Shown one piece after another: positions 8,586-16,510 of a stretch of DNA of 47,154 nucleotides (positions are counted from its first letter, which is position 1; each line of letters begins with the position of its first letter). The DNA comes from an uncultured Bacteroidales bacterium. Lineage in GTDB: Bacteria > Bacteroidota > Bacteroidia > Bacteroidales > Paludibacteraceae. The stretch lies in NCBI GenBank assembly GCA_902799705.1, contig CADCBP010000013.1:1-47154 (forward strand), given 5' to 3'. The notes below the pieces were generated by a model. It made no database searches and was not told the DNA's origin. It saw only the letters and a list, made by a program, of their open reading frames with translations. The position numbers and the translations under genes were made by a program.

Positions 8586-10653
8586 TATATAGAAATTTAC
8601 GATTTGACGATTTATGGTTTAGCACTTCATCCACGCCCTGCGGTTTGTCTGTGCGTAGGAGATAGAGAATGGCATTCTCAATGAGCTGTTTGCCCTCTTG
8701 CGTGAGGAAGGAGGTGGAGTATTCCGACACACCGATCATCACCAGACGTTGGGGTAGGATAGTGCCGTTGCAATCCGTTCCGGCAGGCATGTCCGCGATG
8801 GTGACACCGTTAGGTTGCGAGACGGGGCTGCCGAGTTGTTCGAAACCCGAAGTGTTCATCCATTCGGAAATAGCCGTCACGGCATTGGTGCTGCATTTCG
8901 AGAAGAGCTGTAACTCATTGTCTGTGATGGTCAGTCCGCGGAAAAGCGGATGTTCCGGATTGAGCACGGTGACACTCAGGTCCGCCGTGTTCACCGCCGT
9001 GCCCCAATTCCATGCCGAATTCTTGAACAGGAAGGGCTTGAGAACCACCATGGGTTTGTCATAGCCCTTGAGTGCGGCAAAACCTGCAGCACCGCTGTTG
9101 GGCTTACTCCCTAATACCAGCACTTCGTAGTTGCTGTAATCCACTGTGGGGTCGGTGGCGTCTGTCTCAAAGACCCAGAGACTGTCGTTCTCCCTCAGAT
9201 ACTTGAGTAACGGTTTGTCTTCCGCAGCCCCGATGAGGGAAACAAATGCCACCGCGTGGGTGCCTTCCGGCTGTACGGAAGGAATGGTATCGTCCCCTTC
9301 GGGTTGGTGTTCCTCGCCAGGCGCCTCGTAGCAACCGATATCGGGCGCATCACCGTTATAGACGAGATGTACGTCAATGCCGGCATCAATGAGATCCGAG
9401 CCTTCGGCCAAATGCAGGAAAGGACTCTCGGGAAGTTCGCTGTTGCCATTACGCGGCGCAAGAATCACCGTGGTGTCCAACGAGAGGAAGTCCTCATCCG
9501 TCACGGTGAAACCGTTCCAACTGTTGTGGTCAACCGCCACCACGTTCTGCGATTTGTAACTGTCTTTTTTCTGACCTTTGTAGGAGAGACAGTTCTGAAT
9601 GGTATTGGTGCCGTAAGCCGTAGTGAAACCATAGTTGGTGACATTGGCGTACGAGGAGTTATTGTATAGCCACATGGTGCCGCCGTTATTGTTCTGGTCG
9701 AAGCCGCGGGCATAATTGCCTACCGCGTAGCAGTGGTGAATAAGCAGTTTATGATCCGTATATTGTCCTCCCATCTTGAATCCGTTTCCGTTGCCCTGGC
9801 ATGGGTATTTCTCGAGGGTGACGGTGATGGTCTTGCCGTAGCGATCCACCATCTGCGTGCCTACTTTGCTGTCAAACCATGCCTTGTCCACGCCCAACGC
9901 CCGCGGGTTTTTGCTCATATCGTAATAAGGTTGACCGTTCTGGTAACAGATACAATGCTCAATAATGGTGTTGGACGTGCTGACGCGCTGGAAGAAATCC
10001 CATCCGTCGTCGCTGTTATTCCAAGCGCGGCAACCGATATAATGGTTTCCAGCTCCGGTGAACTGCTTGTCGGCGAAACCATCGGCATTGCCTCCGAAGT
10101 TGGCAGTCGTGCCGGACATGGTCTCGTAGTCGAAATTGTCGTGACTGTCCACATTCCGGATGATGTTATTGCCACCGTTCTTCATCTGGCAGCCCGTGTC
10201 TGCGGAACCGTAGATGTCCAGATTCTCGAAGAGGTTGTAACTGCCTTCGTTATGCAGGTTGTTCTTACCGGAATAGCGCAACGTCAGATTTTTGATATGC
10301 AGATAGGTGGTGGAACTCTTGACTTGCAGTCCGCGTGTCCCGTAGGGCGTCGTGCGGAAATCCAGGATAGCTGCATACGTGCCGCCGCGGGTAATACCTT
10401 CGTAGCCGGAGATGACAATGCGCTTGGAAGCACTGCCGCTCAGGTTCTGGATAGCCGTATTGCCCAAGTCATATTGCCCGCTGAAGAGGTATAGCGTGTC
10501 ACCCGGAGCACTCAGTTTCCCAAGTCCCGACTTGAACGAACAGGGGTTGTCGAACGATCCGTCTCCGGTGCCGGTAGGCGAAGCATAATAAGTGGCAGCA
10601 CTCAGGCTAATGGACAGCAGCATAGCTGTGATGAGGGGAAAATAGCGTTTCAT
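8518..10653 (-). CDS. PL9-type pectate lyase-like beta-helix protein with C-terminal extra domain and sorting-like tail
   Basis: This 711-residue protein starts at ATG 10653, the first Met that opens a signal peptide (MKRYFPLITAMLLSISLSAA). Residues 20-430 form a right-handed beta-helix that matches polysaccharide lyase family 9: NADGFADK near residue 190, DDGWD near 214 and GNGFKMGG near 288. In Pel9A these places hold the calcium-binding Asp residues and the catalytic Lys, so the active site looks intact. Residues about 470-675 form a second domain with a ThuA/glutamine-amidotransferase-like pattern that resembles a part of the 42172-45822 protein. The final 29 residues (KFLYNGQLFIEASGVVYDAT, then GRRMAR) resemble the sorting-like tails at 1283 and 35568. 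The start overlaps the upstream GT2 gene by 4 bases. Polygalacturonate is the family substrate; the real substrate here is unproven. Confidence 0.85.
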   Translation of the reverse strand: MKRYFPLITAMLLSISLSAATYYASPTGTGDGSFDNPCSFKSGLGKLSAPGDTLYLFSGQYDLGNTAIQNLSGSASKRIVISGYEGITRGGTYAAILDFRTTPYGTRGLQVKSSTTYLHIKNLTLRYSGKNNLHNEGSYNLFENLDIYGSADTGCQMKNGGNNIIRNVDSHDNFDYETMSGTTANFGGNADGFADKQFTGAGNHYIGCRAWNNSDDGWDFFQRVSTSNTIIEHCICYQNGQPYYDMSKNPRALGVDKAWFDSKVGTQMVDRYGKTITVTLEKYPCQGNGNGFKMGGQYTDHKLLIHHCYAVGNYARGFDQNNNGGTMWLYNNSSYANVTNYGFTTAYGTNTIQNCLSYKGQKKDSYKSQNVVAVDHNSWNGFTVTDEDFLSLDTTVILAPRNGNSELPESPFLHLAEGSDLIDAGIDVHLVYNGDAPDIGCYEAPGEEHQPEGDDTIPSVQPEGTHAVAFVSLIGAAEDKPLLKYLRENDSLWVFETDATDPTVDYSNYEVLVLGSKPNSGAAGFAALKGYDKPMVVLKPFLFKNSAWNWGTAVNTADLSVTVLNPEHPLFRGLTITDNELQLFSKCSTNAVTAISEWMNTSGFEQLGSPVSQPNGVTIADMPAGTDCNGTILPQRLVMIGVSEYSTSFLTQEGKQLIENAILYLLRTDKPQGVDEVLNHKSSNRKFLYNGQLFIEASGVVYDATGRRMAR

Positions 10654-11342
10654 CGTAAGATAAAATGACATTGTAAACGAATTATGGTGTACCAAAGGAT
10701 CATTCTGCCTCTCAGGCCGGCTCCTTTGGTTTTCTCTCGTAAAGTGCGTATCACCTCTTTACGTGCCTCCGGATGCGGCACGGAGGTAGTACTGTTGGGG
10801 TTTAGGGTGTAAATATACCCTGTATAGTCAATGCGCCTGCAAGTGGCATTGCTCAGCCACAGATCCGTGGAGAAGAGCACATCCTCATAGATAAACCCGG
10901 GTGCAAATTGCAGTCGTGCGATGGTCTCACGGCGGTACAGACGCATACATGGCGACGTGAACTGGAACTGATGGCGTGGCGTCTTGGCGCTTAACCGCTT
11001 ATAGCCGCTTTGCACGTAATCGACACCGTCAATAGCTGCTAAATGGCGTGCGCACCAGTCGGGTTCTAACCGGTCGTCAGCATCCACGAAGGCGATGAAC
11101 TCGCCATGCGTATTCTTCATACCTAAGTTCCGCGCGACGGACTGCCCTGCGTGCGCTTGTTGCAACACCACGATACGCTTGTCCTGCTTTGCCAAGGATT
11201 GGGCAAGAACGTAACTGCCGTCTGTGCTGCTGTCGTCCACCAACGCGATCTCGATGTCCGGATACGTCTGCGCCAACAGACTGTCCACACAAGCCTTCAG
11301 GTAGTGTCCGGCATTAAAGATGGGTACTATAATACTGATCAT
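10650..11342 (-). CDS. Family 2 glycosyltransferase
   Basis: This 230-residue GT-A fold enzyme begins at ATG 11342 (MISIIVPIFNAGHYLKACVD), the usual N-terminus of GT2 enzymes. VDDSSTDGS (about 37-45) and DADDRLEPDW (the DxD sugar-nucleotide/metal motif) are present, and YEDVLF further on supplies the ED motif near the catalytic base. It is shorter than many GT2 proteins and lacks a transmembrane C-terminus. It overlaps the upstream GT4 gene by 29 bases and the downstream PL9-like gene by 4 (ATGA). It probably adds a sugar to a surface polysaccharide or lipid-linked glycan; donor and acceptor are unknown. Confidence 0.9.
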   Translation of the reverse strand: MISIIVPIFNAGHYLKACVDSLLAQTYPDIEIALVDDSSTDGSYVLAQSLAKQDKRIVVLQQAHAGQSVARNLGMKNTHGEFIAFVDADDRLEPDWCARHLAAIDGVDYVQSGYKRLSAKTPRHQFQFTSPCMRLYRRETIARLQFAPGFIYEDVLFSTDLWLSNATCRRIDYTGYIYTLNPNSTTSVPHPEARKEVIRTLREKTKGAGLRGRMILWYTIIRLQCHFILR

Positions 11343-12426
11343 ATTGTGTTTCTCGTGCAAATGTTTCTCTATGTCTGGTCGCCTGACGCGTAAATCCCTT
11401 CTGTTGCCACTCCTCATAGCGTTCGCGGATGAAAGTTTTGATGGTTTCTATATCATCCGTAGCAATGCCGGCGTGTGTGTATTCCATCATTTCAGCCAAC
11501 GCGCCTTTGTCGGACGGCACGCAGAGGACGGGTTTCTCGCATCCCAAGGCTTCATAAAACTTCGTGGTCAGCATCCCGTGAGTGCGCTCGTTAGTGAGCA
11601 CTAAAAGAATACTGCTGCGGCGAATGGCATCACCCAAAGCGTCGTGAGACAGGGTGTTTTGCGTCGGGGTGTGAAGTGCTAAACGGACGGGTAGCCCTAA
11701 CTCGTTTATAGCCTGTCTTACTAAGTTCAATCCTGCTTCCTGCCATCCGAAGAGCGTGCCGATATACGAGACGGTAAACTGCTCTGAAGGTATGTCTTGC
11801 GGGTAGAACTGCACCGCATCGTAGCCGTTATAGACCACATGAACGTGCGGGTTGAACGGCCGGATGAAGTCTGCATGCCACGGAGAGACAGTAGTTATTT
11901 CCTGCGCTGCGCGCAAGACTTTGTTACGTCTGCGGATATGAATGGCGCGGTAGATACGGCGGAAGGGCATGGTCCACCATGTACGATGATGATACTGGTA
12001 CGTCGAGTCCTCCACTTGTTCGTCCAAGTCGCGTATGTCGCAATACAAGGGCACGTTCAGTGTGCGCGCTATCCGCAACGCCGCGCCTAAAGGAAAATCG
12101 CTGAAGGCAGAACAGAGGACGATGTCAAAGGATCGGCGATTGACCGTCTTCAGAAATCTCTTTGCAAAAACTCTGTTATGCCAGTCGGTGAACAGTGTCC
12201 AGATCGTTTTTACAGTCCAATCGAAGGTACCGCCGTTATACATACGGATGGTTTCGATCGGATAGGAGTGGTCAAATGCCAAGTCGCCGTATTCTTCAGT
12301 CAACAACGTCACAGCATACCCTTTCCGCACGAGGTATTCGCACAGGAAACGCACGCGGGGCAAATAACCCGGGGCAGCCGGAGGGTCAGAGACCACAAGA
12401 ATATTCAAGACTTTATCCTTTGCCAT
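11314..12426 (-). CDS. GT4-like (GT-B fold) glycosyltransferase
   Basis: This 370-residue protein has the two Rossmann-like halves of a GT-B enzyme. The N-terminal half begins NILVVSDPPAAPGYLPRVRF. The C-terminal half has the FTVSYIGTLFGWQ strand and a nucleotide-sugar-binding motif TTKFYEALGCEKPVL, with the family Glu in FYEALG. The spacing fits GT4 enzymes of cell-surface glycan synthesis. The start ATG (12426) lies 14 bases inside the upstream gene's 3' end, which suggests coupled translation. The transferred sugar is unknown. Confidence 0.87.
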   Translation of the reverse strand: MAKDKVLNILVVSDPPAAPGYLPRVRFLCEYLVRKGYAVTLLTEEYGDLAFDHSYPIETIRMYNGGTFDWTVKTIWTLFTDWHNRVFAKRFLKTVNRRSFDIVLCSAFSDFPLGAALRIARTLNVPLYCDIRDLDEQVEDSTYQYHHRTWWTMPFRRIYRAIHIRRRNKVLRAAQEITTVSPWHADFIRPFNPHVHVVYNGYDAVQFYPQDIPSEQFTVSYIGTLFGWQEAGLNLVRQAINELGLPVRLALHTPTQNTLSHDALGDAIRRSSILLVLTNERTHGMLTTKFYEALGCEKPVLCVPSDKGALAEMMEYTHAGIATDDIETIKTFIRERYEEWQQKGFTRQATRHRETFARETQYDQYYSTHL

Positions 12427-13567
12427 TTAACAACTGGAGAACTTTAGGATATAACGTGCGATGGTAAGTCTCATCGTTGATGTTGCTGTTGTGCCATAAC
12501 AGGCAGAGGTCGCCGTGGTGCATTTGTACCTTTTCAATCAGTCGTTCGCAAAGGAAATACGCCTCGTCTTCCGTGAGGTTCATATAATTGGCTTGACTGA
12601 GGGTGTTGTCCATAATCATCAAAGGATGCAAAGTAAGACGGGTCAATTGCATCGTCATGGGATTGATCCACCGCACAGCACGGCATGTCTGCAAGCGAAA
12701 ACCGGCTTGGTCGGCGAAGCCCATCGTGAAATCATCCGTGTAGCCGGCGTCCACCAGACGTTGCATGTGTTCGATGGAGCTGCGAAGATAATGGGCGCGG
12801 AACATTTTGCTGTACTGAATCTTCGGTATGTCCCCGTAATAACTGCCGTGCACGCCCAGATAGGCATTATTATGACGGAGCATGTGCTTCAGCTGCTTGA
12901 AGTCCCGTCCCCATAAACAGTATTGCGGATAGTCGAAACCGCGTCCTTTTGTTCGCTTGACGAAATAGATGGTGTCGGCCTGTTTCACTTTCGCATCTTG
13001 TTCGAGCAGCCAGGGGAACGTGTACAGCGGGTCGTGGTGGATAGAACGCAAGGCGTTCAGCACGGCTTTGCCTTCACCTCTGCGGATGCCGCCTAACGCG
13101 CCGCGCAGCGAGCGGTATTGCGTGATAGCATCGATGTCGTGTGTGAGATAGACATGCCCGAAACCGGGTTCAGGTAAAGGCAGATCCAGTTGCTTGAGAA
13201 CCAATCGGGCGTACTCGTCCAGACGCGGAATCTGCAAACGGCTCTTCTCATTCAGAATAGAATATTTGGCGGCAAAGCGGCCGTGCTCGTCGCGTTGGGT
13301 GTTCACCAACTCCTCCGCACGGGATGTGAAGAAGAAAACGGAATAGACGATGTCCGTACGGATAATCGTCTTGCCTTTTGCCGGTTCTTCTACCACAGGG
13401 CGTTTCATCTCCGGAACAACCAGTTTTTTCCCCAATAAACCATTGGGAACAATAATCACATCGTGATCCTTCAGCGCCTGCTCGTCTGCGGTGTACGCTA
13501 TGCGTTGCGCTGCTTCTTCGTCGCCGTAACACAACCACGTCAGAATATATTCAATAATCTCTTTCAT
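12413..13567 (-). CDS. Polysaccharide deacetylase-like protein
   Basis: This 384-residue protein has features of a NodB-type carbohydrate esterase in a divergent form: YLTHDIDAIT at about 140-149 (the Asp-Asp metal motif), GVHGSYYGD near 238 (metal His), and LLWHNS near the C-terminus. The first 130 residues form an extra N-terminal region common to Bacteroidota members found in glycan clusters. No signal peptide is visible, so it may be cytoplasmic. It is followed with overlaps by GT4 and GT2 genes, which fits a role in modifying the same glycan. The activity is inferred from motifs only. Confidence 0.75.
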   Translation of the reverse strand: MKEIIEYILTWLCYGDEEAAQRIAYTADEQALKDHDVIIVPNGLLGKKLVVPEMKRPVVEEPAKGKTIIRTDIVYSVFFFTSRAEELVNTQRDEHGRFAAKYSILNEKSRLQIPRLDEYARLVLKQLDLPLPEPGFGHVYLTHDIDAITQYRSLRGALGGIRRGEGKAVLNALRSIHHDPLYTFPWLLEQDAKVKQADTIYFVKRTKGRGFDYPQYCLWGRDFKQLKHMLRHNNAYLGVHGSYYGDIPKIQYSKMFRAHYLRSSIEHMQRLVDAGYTDDFTMGFADQAGFRLQTCRAVRWINPMTMQLTRLTLHPLMIMDNTLSQANYMNLTEDEAYFLCERLIEKVQMHHGDLCLLWHNSNINDETYHRTLYPKVLQLLNGKG

Positions 13568-13614
13568 TTTCGCCTTTCACTTTTCACCTTTCACCTTTCA
13601 CCTTTCACCTTTCA
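13568..13614. repeat. 7-bp tandem repeat (aggtgaa-type) between ABC-F and deacetylase genes
   Basis: Read on the minus strand the tract is about five units of the 7-mer gtgaaag with small variants. It starts at the TGA stop of the ABC-F gene, which is itself part of a ttgaaag unit, and ends just before the ATGAAAG start of the deacetylase gene. So it fills the whole junction. The same 7-mer is found inside rimO at 23246-23282. Confidence 0.88.
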
Positions 13615-15444
13615 ATTCTCACTGAGTATTTCCCATTCGTACATTTTCTGTTCTATCTGGTGTTTGATTGTTTCGTATTTCTGGAAATTCTCTTGTGTTT
13701 GGTTTTCCGGCATCGCTAACAGCTGTTCCATCTCTGCTTGCTTTCCTTCGAGGGCCGCAATCTCATTTTCAACTTCCGCAATCTGTTTTTCTTTTTTACG
13801 TTTCTCGGCGGCTGCGGCTTTCTGTGCGGCATAATCCAGGGCTCCGGACTGGTTGGACCCTGGCTTTGACTGTCGGTTGACCGTCGGTTGACCGTCGGCG
13901 GAAGGTGCAATTTGCCTCCTGTCCAACTCTGTGAGGTTAGTCATCTTTTTCGCACGGAGGAAATCGTATATACCGCCGAGGTGTTCTTTGACTCTTCCGC
14001 CGCCGAACTCATAGACTTTGCTAACGAGTCCGTTTAAGAAATCACGGTCGTGACTGACGCATATAAGGGTGCCGTTAAAGTCCTGCAGCGCATTTTTGAG
14101 TACATCTTTGGACTGCATGTCCAGATGGTTGGTGGGCTCATCGAGGATGAGTACATTGCAGGGCTCGAGTAACAACCGTATCATAGCCAGACGGCTTCTT
14201 TCTCCTCCGCTGAGCACTTTTACTTTCTTGTCCGATGCTTCGCCGCCGAACATAAACGCGCCCAAGATGTCCCGTATCTTTGTCCGGATGTCTCCTACGG
14301 CGACGTAGTCAATGGTCTCAAACACCGTCTTTTCCTCATCCAACAGCGCAGCCTGATTCTGGGCGAAATAGCCTATCTTGACATTATGGCCGATTTTGAG
14401 CGTGCCCAGATAATCCAGTTGCCCCATGATACATTTGACGAGTGTGGATTTACCTTCTCCGTTTTTTCCTACGAACGCCACTTTCTCGCCGCGCCGGATA
14501 GTGAAAGTGACATCATGAAAGACCGTATGCTCCCCGAAGTCTTTTCGCAAATCCTCTACTATGAGCGGGAAGTCTCCGCTGCGCGGGGCAGGTGGGAAGC
14601 GTAAGTTCAGTTTACTGGTGTCCTCCAGGTCCACTTCGAGACGTTCCAGTTTCTCCAGCTGCTTGATACGACTCTGTACCTGTACGGCCTTGGTCGCTTT
14701 GTAGCGGAAACGCTCAATGAACTCTTCCGTGTCCTGAATCATCTTCTGCTGGTTCTGGTACGCTCTTACCTGTTGTTCGTGCCTCTCTTTGCGTAACTCC
14801 ACAAAGCGGCTATAATTAACATTGTAATCATAAATTCGTCCCAAGGTGATTTCAATCGTTCTGCCGCACACATTATCAATAAATGCCCTGTCGTGACTTA
14901 CCATGAGTACGGCCGATGGGCTGCTTTTGAGGAAGTCCTCCAACCATTGTATGGACTCGATATCCAGATGGTTTGTCGGCTCGTCGAGTAATAACAGATC
15001 CGGATGTCTCAGAAGGATTTTCGCCAACTCGATACGCATTCTCCATCCTCCGGAGAATTCGGAACAGGGCCGTTCGAAATCCTTGCGCTCAAATCCCAAA
15101 CCAATGATGGTCCGGTCCATCTCGGCGATGAAGCGAGCATCATTTCCTTCATCCTCTAATCCTTTATGCCCTTCATTTTTAACCGTCATGACCTCTTCGC
15201 GTAAGGTTCTGTCGTCATGGAAAAGCATGACCTGCGGCAGGTATCCGATTGTCATATCCGCTTCGCGAGCGATTCGTCCGCTTGTCGGTTGGTATTCTCC
15301 TGCAATCAGACGCAGCAGGGTTGTTTTGCCGGCACCGTTCTTACCCACCAGTGCCACGCGCTCCTTGCGATTGATAAGGAACGTAATGTCATCCAACACG
15401 GGACGGGCGGAGAACTCCATACTTACATGATCAATGGTCAGCAT
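13612..15444 (-). CDS. ABC-F family ATPase
   Basis: This 610-residue cytoplasmic protein has two ABC domains and no membrane segments. Domain 1 has GKNGAGKTT and LLLLDEPTNHLD; domain 2 has GKNGEGKST and LSGGERSRLAMIRLLLEP with LILDEPTNHLD. A linker of about 80 charged residues lies between them, as in ABC-F proteins, which act at the ribosome E site to relieve stalled translation or confer antibiotic protection. The C-terminal coiled coil (KQIAEVENEIAALEGKQAEM) is also typical. I cannot say which subfamily it belongs to. An 11-bp tandem repeat encodes the Gln/Ser/Pro-rich stretch before the coiled coil. The start overlaps the upstream WecA-like gene by 14 bases. Confidence 0.93.
   Translation of the reverse strand: MLTIDHVSMEFSARPVLDDITFLINRKERVALVGKNGAGKTTLLRLIAGEYQPTSGRIAREADMTIGYLPQVMLFHDDRTLREEVMTVKNEGHKGLEDEGNDARFIAEMDRTIIGLGFERKDFERPCSEFSGGWRMRIELAKILLRHPDLLLLDEPTNHLDIESIQWLEDFLKSSPSAVLMVSHDRAFIDNVCGRTIEITLGRIYDYNVNYSRFVELRKERHEQQVRAYQNQQKMIQDTEEFIERFRYKATKAVQVQSRIKQLEKLERLEVDLEDTSKLNLRFPPAPRSGDFPLIVEDLRKDFGEHTVFHDVTFTIRRGEKVAFVGKNGEGKSTLVKCIMGQLDYLGTLKIGHNVKIGYFAQNQAALLDEEKTVFETIDYVAVGDIRTKIRDILGAFMFGGEASDKKVKVLSGGERSRLAMIRLLLEPCNVLILDEPTNHLDMQSKDVLKNALQDFNGTLICVSHDRDFLNGLVSKVYEFGGGRVKEHLGGIYDFLRAKKMTNLTELDRRQIAPSADGQPTVNRQSKPGSNQSGALDYAAQKAAAAEKRKKEKQIAEVENEIAALEGKQAEMEQLLAMPENQTQENFQKYETIKHQIEQKMYEWEILSEN
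13868..13900. repeat. 11-bp tandem repeat, three units, inside the ABC-F gene
   Basis: The units gactgtcggtt, gaccgtcggtt and gaccgtcggcg run in tandem. Three 11-bp units total 33 bp, so the frame is kept, and they encode DGQPTVNRQSK between the second ABC domain and the C-terminal coiled coil, a place that should tolerate insertion. Confidence 0.85.
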
Positions 15445-16510
15445 GCGTAAGAACGATTTGATGGTTAATAACTCTCCAAAGAAGGATGGTCAATAGTGTA
15501 GCAACTCCGAAATCGGTCAATAACAAAAGCCAGTTGTTCCAATTCCGCCCGAGGATGCCGAGTCCGATAAAGACCACGCTCGCACTCAGCAGCACGCAGG
15601 TCGTCTGTATATGATTCAGCCCCGTGCGCAGCAACAGATGATGAATATGGTTCTTGTCCGGTTCGAAGAGCGGCCTGCGCTGTTTGAGACGCGTCAGGCT
15701 GACGCGGACGGCGTCGAACAACGGCACGGTCAATACACAAACAGCCACAGCCGGAGCAGCACTTGCATGCAGCGTTTCCGGCACAAGATGGTACGCATTG
15801 ATTTCGCAGAAATGGAAGACAAACGCCGTCAGCAGGTATCCTAACAACAGACTCCCGGAGTCGCCCATGAAGATCTTGTCCCGTTTGCCGAAGACGTTAT
15901 AGATGAAGAACACGGCTAAGACGCCGATCATGCAGATGGCCATATTGGACCATGCTATATCTCCTGCCAAACCGAAATAGATGGCGAAAAAGAGACAATA
16001 CAAAATCCCCAAGCCGCTGGCCAATCCGTCAATGCCGTCAATGAGGTTGATGGCATTGATGACGGTTAAGAGGACGGCGAGCGATAGGAGATAACTCGGA
16101 ATGATTCCTATTTCCGCGATGCCGAACAGTCCGTGCAGGTGGGTGATGCGTATGTCGGCAAAGCCTATAAGCGCCACGCCTGCCAGTGTCTCGCCCAACA
16201 GTTTGGCCGTGGGACGTAACACCAATACATCGTCCGTAAAGCCTACTACCATGATGATAAACAATCCGATCAGGAAGAACGGATGTCTCTCCATAGGCGT
16301 GCACAGCAAGTAGGTCAGCATAAAGGTGAAGCAGATATTCAATCCTCCGATATTAGGCACCTCTCCGTCATGACTCATTCGCTTGTTCGGCCGCACGACG
16401 AACCCCTTTGCCTTCGCCACCCGGATGACTACAGGCATAAACAAGGCGCCGAGGATAAAACTCAGCAATCCGATCAGATAACTATGTGCAATCAGCGCGT
16501 TTTGCATCAT
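15431..16510 (-). CDS. WecA/TagO-like undecaprenyl-phosphate GlcNAc-1-phosphate transferase
   Basis: This 359-residue polytopic inner-membrane protein belongs to the PNPT family. It carries the Asp pair (GFTDDVLVL, about 90-98), NAINLIDGIDGLA (152-164), MGDSGSLLLGYLL and PDKNHIHHLLL (the His-rich cytoplasmic loop of WecA-type enzymes). About 10-11 hydrophobic segments can be seen. It should start a lipid-linked surface glycan by moving a HexNAc-1-phosphate to undecaprenyl phosphate; the exact sugar is inferred from the family. ATG 16510 overlaps the stop of the dehydratase gene (16507-16509). That upstream gene makes a precursor sugar, which fits a shared pathway. Confidence 0.9.
   Translation of the reverse strand: MMQNALIAHSYLIGLLSFILGALFMPVVIRVAKAKGFVVRPNKRMSHDGEVPNIGGLNICFTFMLTYLLCTPMERHPFFLIGLFIIMVVGFTDDVLVLRPTAKLLGETLAGVALIGFADIRITHLHGLFGIAEIGIIPSYLLSLAVLLTVINAINLIDGIDGLASGLGILYCLFFAIYFGLAGDIAWSNMAICMIGVLAVFFIYNVFGKRDKIFMGDSGSLLLGYLLTAFVFHFCEINAYHLVPETLHASAAPAVAVCVLTVPLFDAVRVSLTRLKQRRPLFEPDKNHIHHLLLRTGLNHIQTTCVLLSASVVFIGLGILGRNWNNWLLLLTDFGVATLLTILLWRVINHQIVLTHADH

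Noticed and set aside
10650-10695. Earlier Met (10695) as start of the PL9-like protein
   Set aside because: It would put 14 extra residues in front of a good signal peptide and deepen the overlap with the GT2 gene; ATG 10653 gives the common 4-base ATGA overlap.
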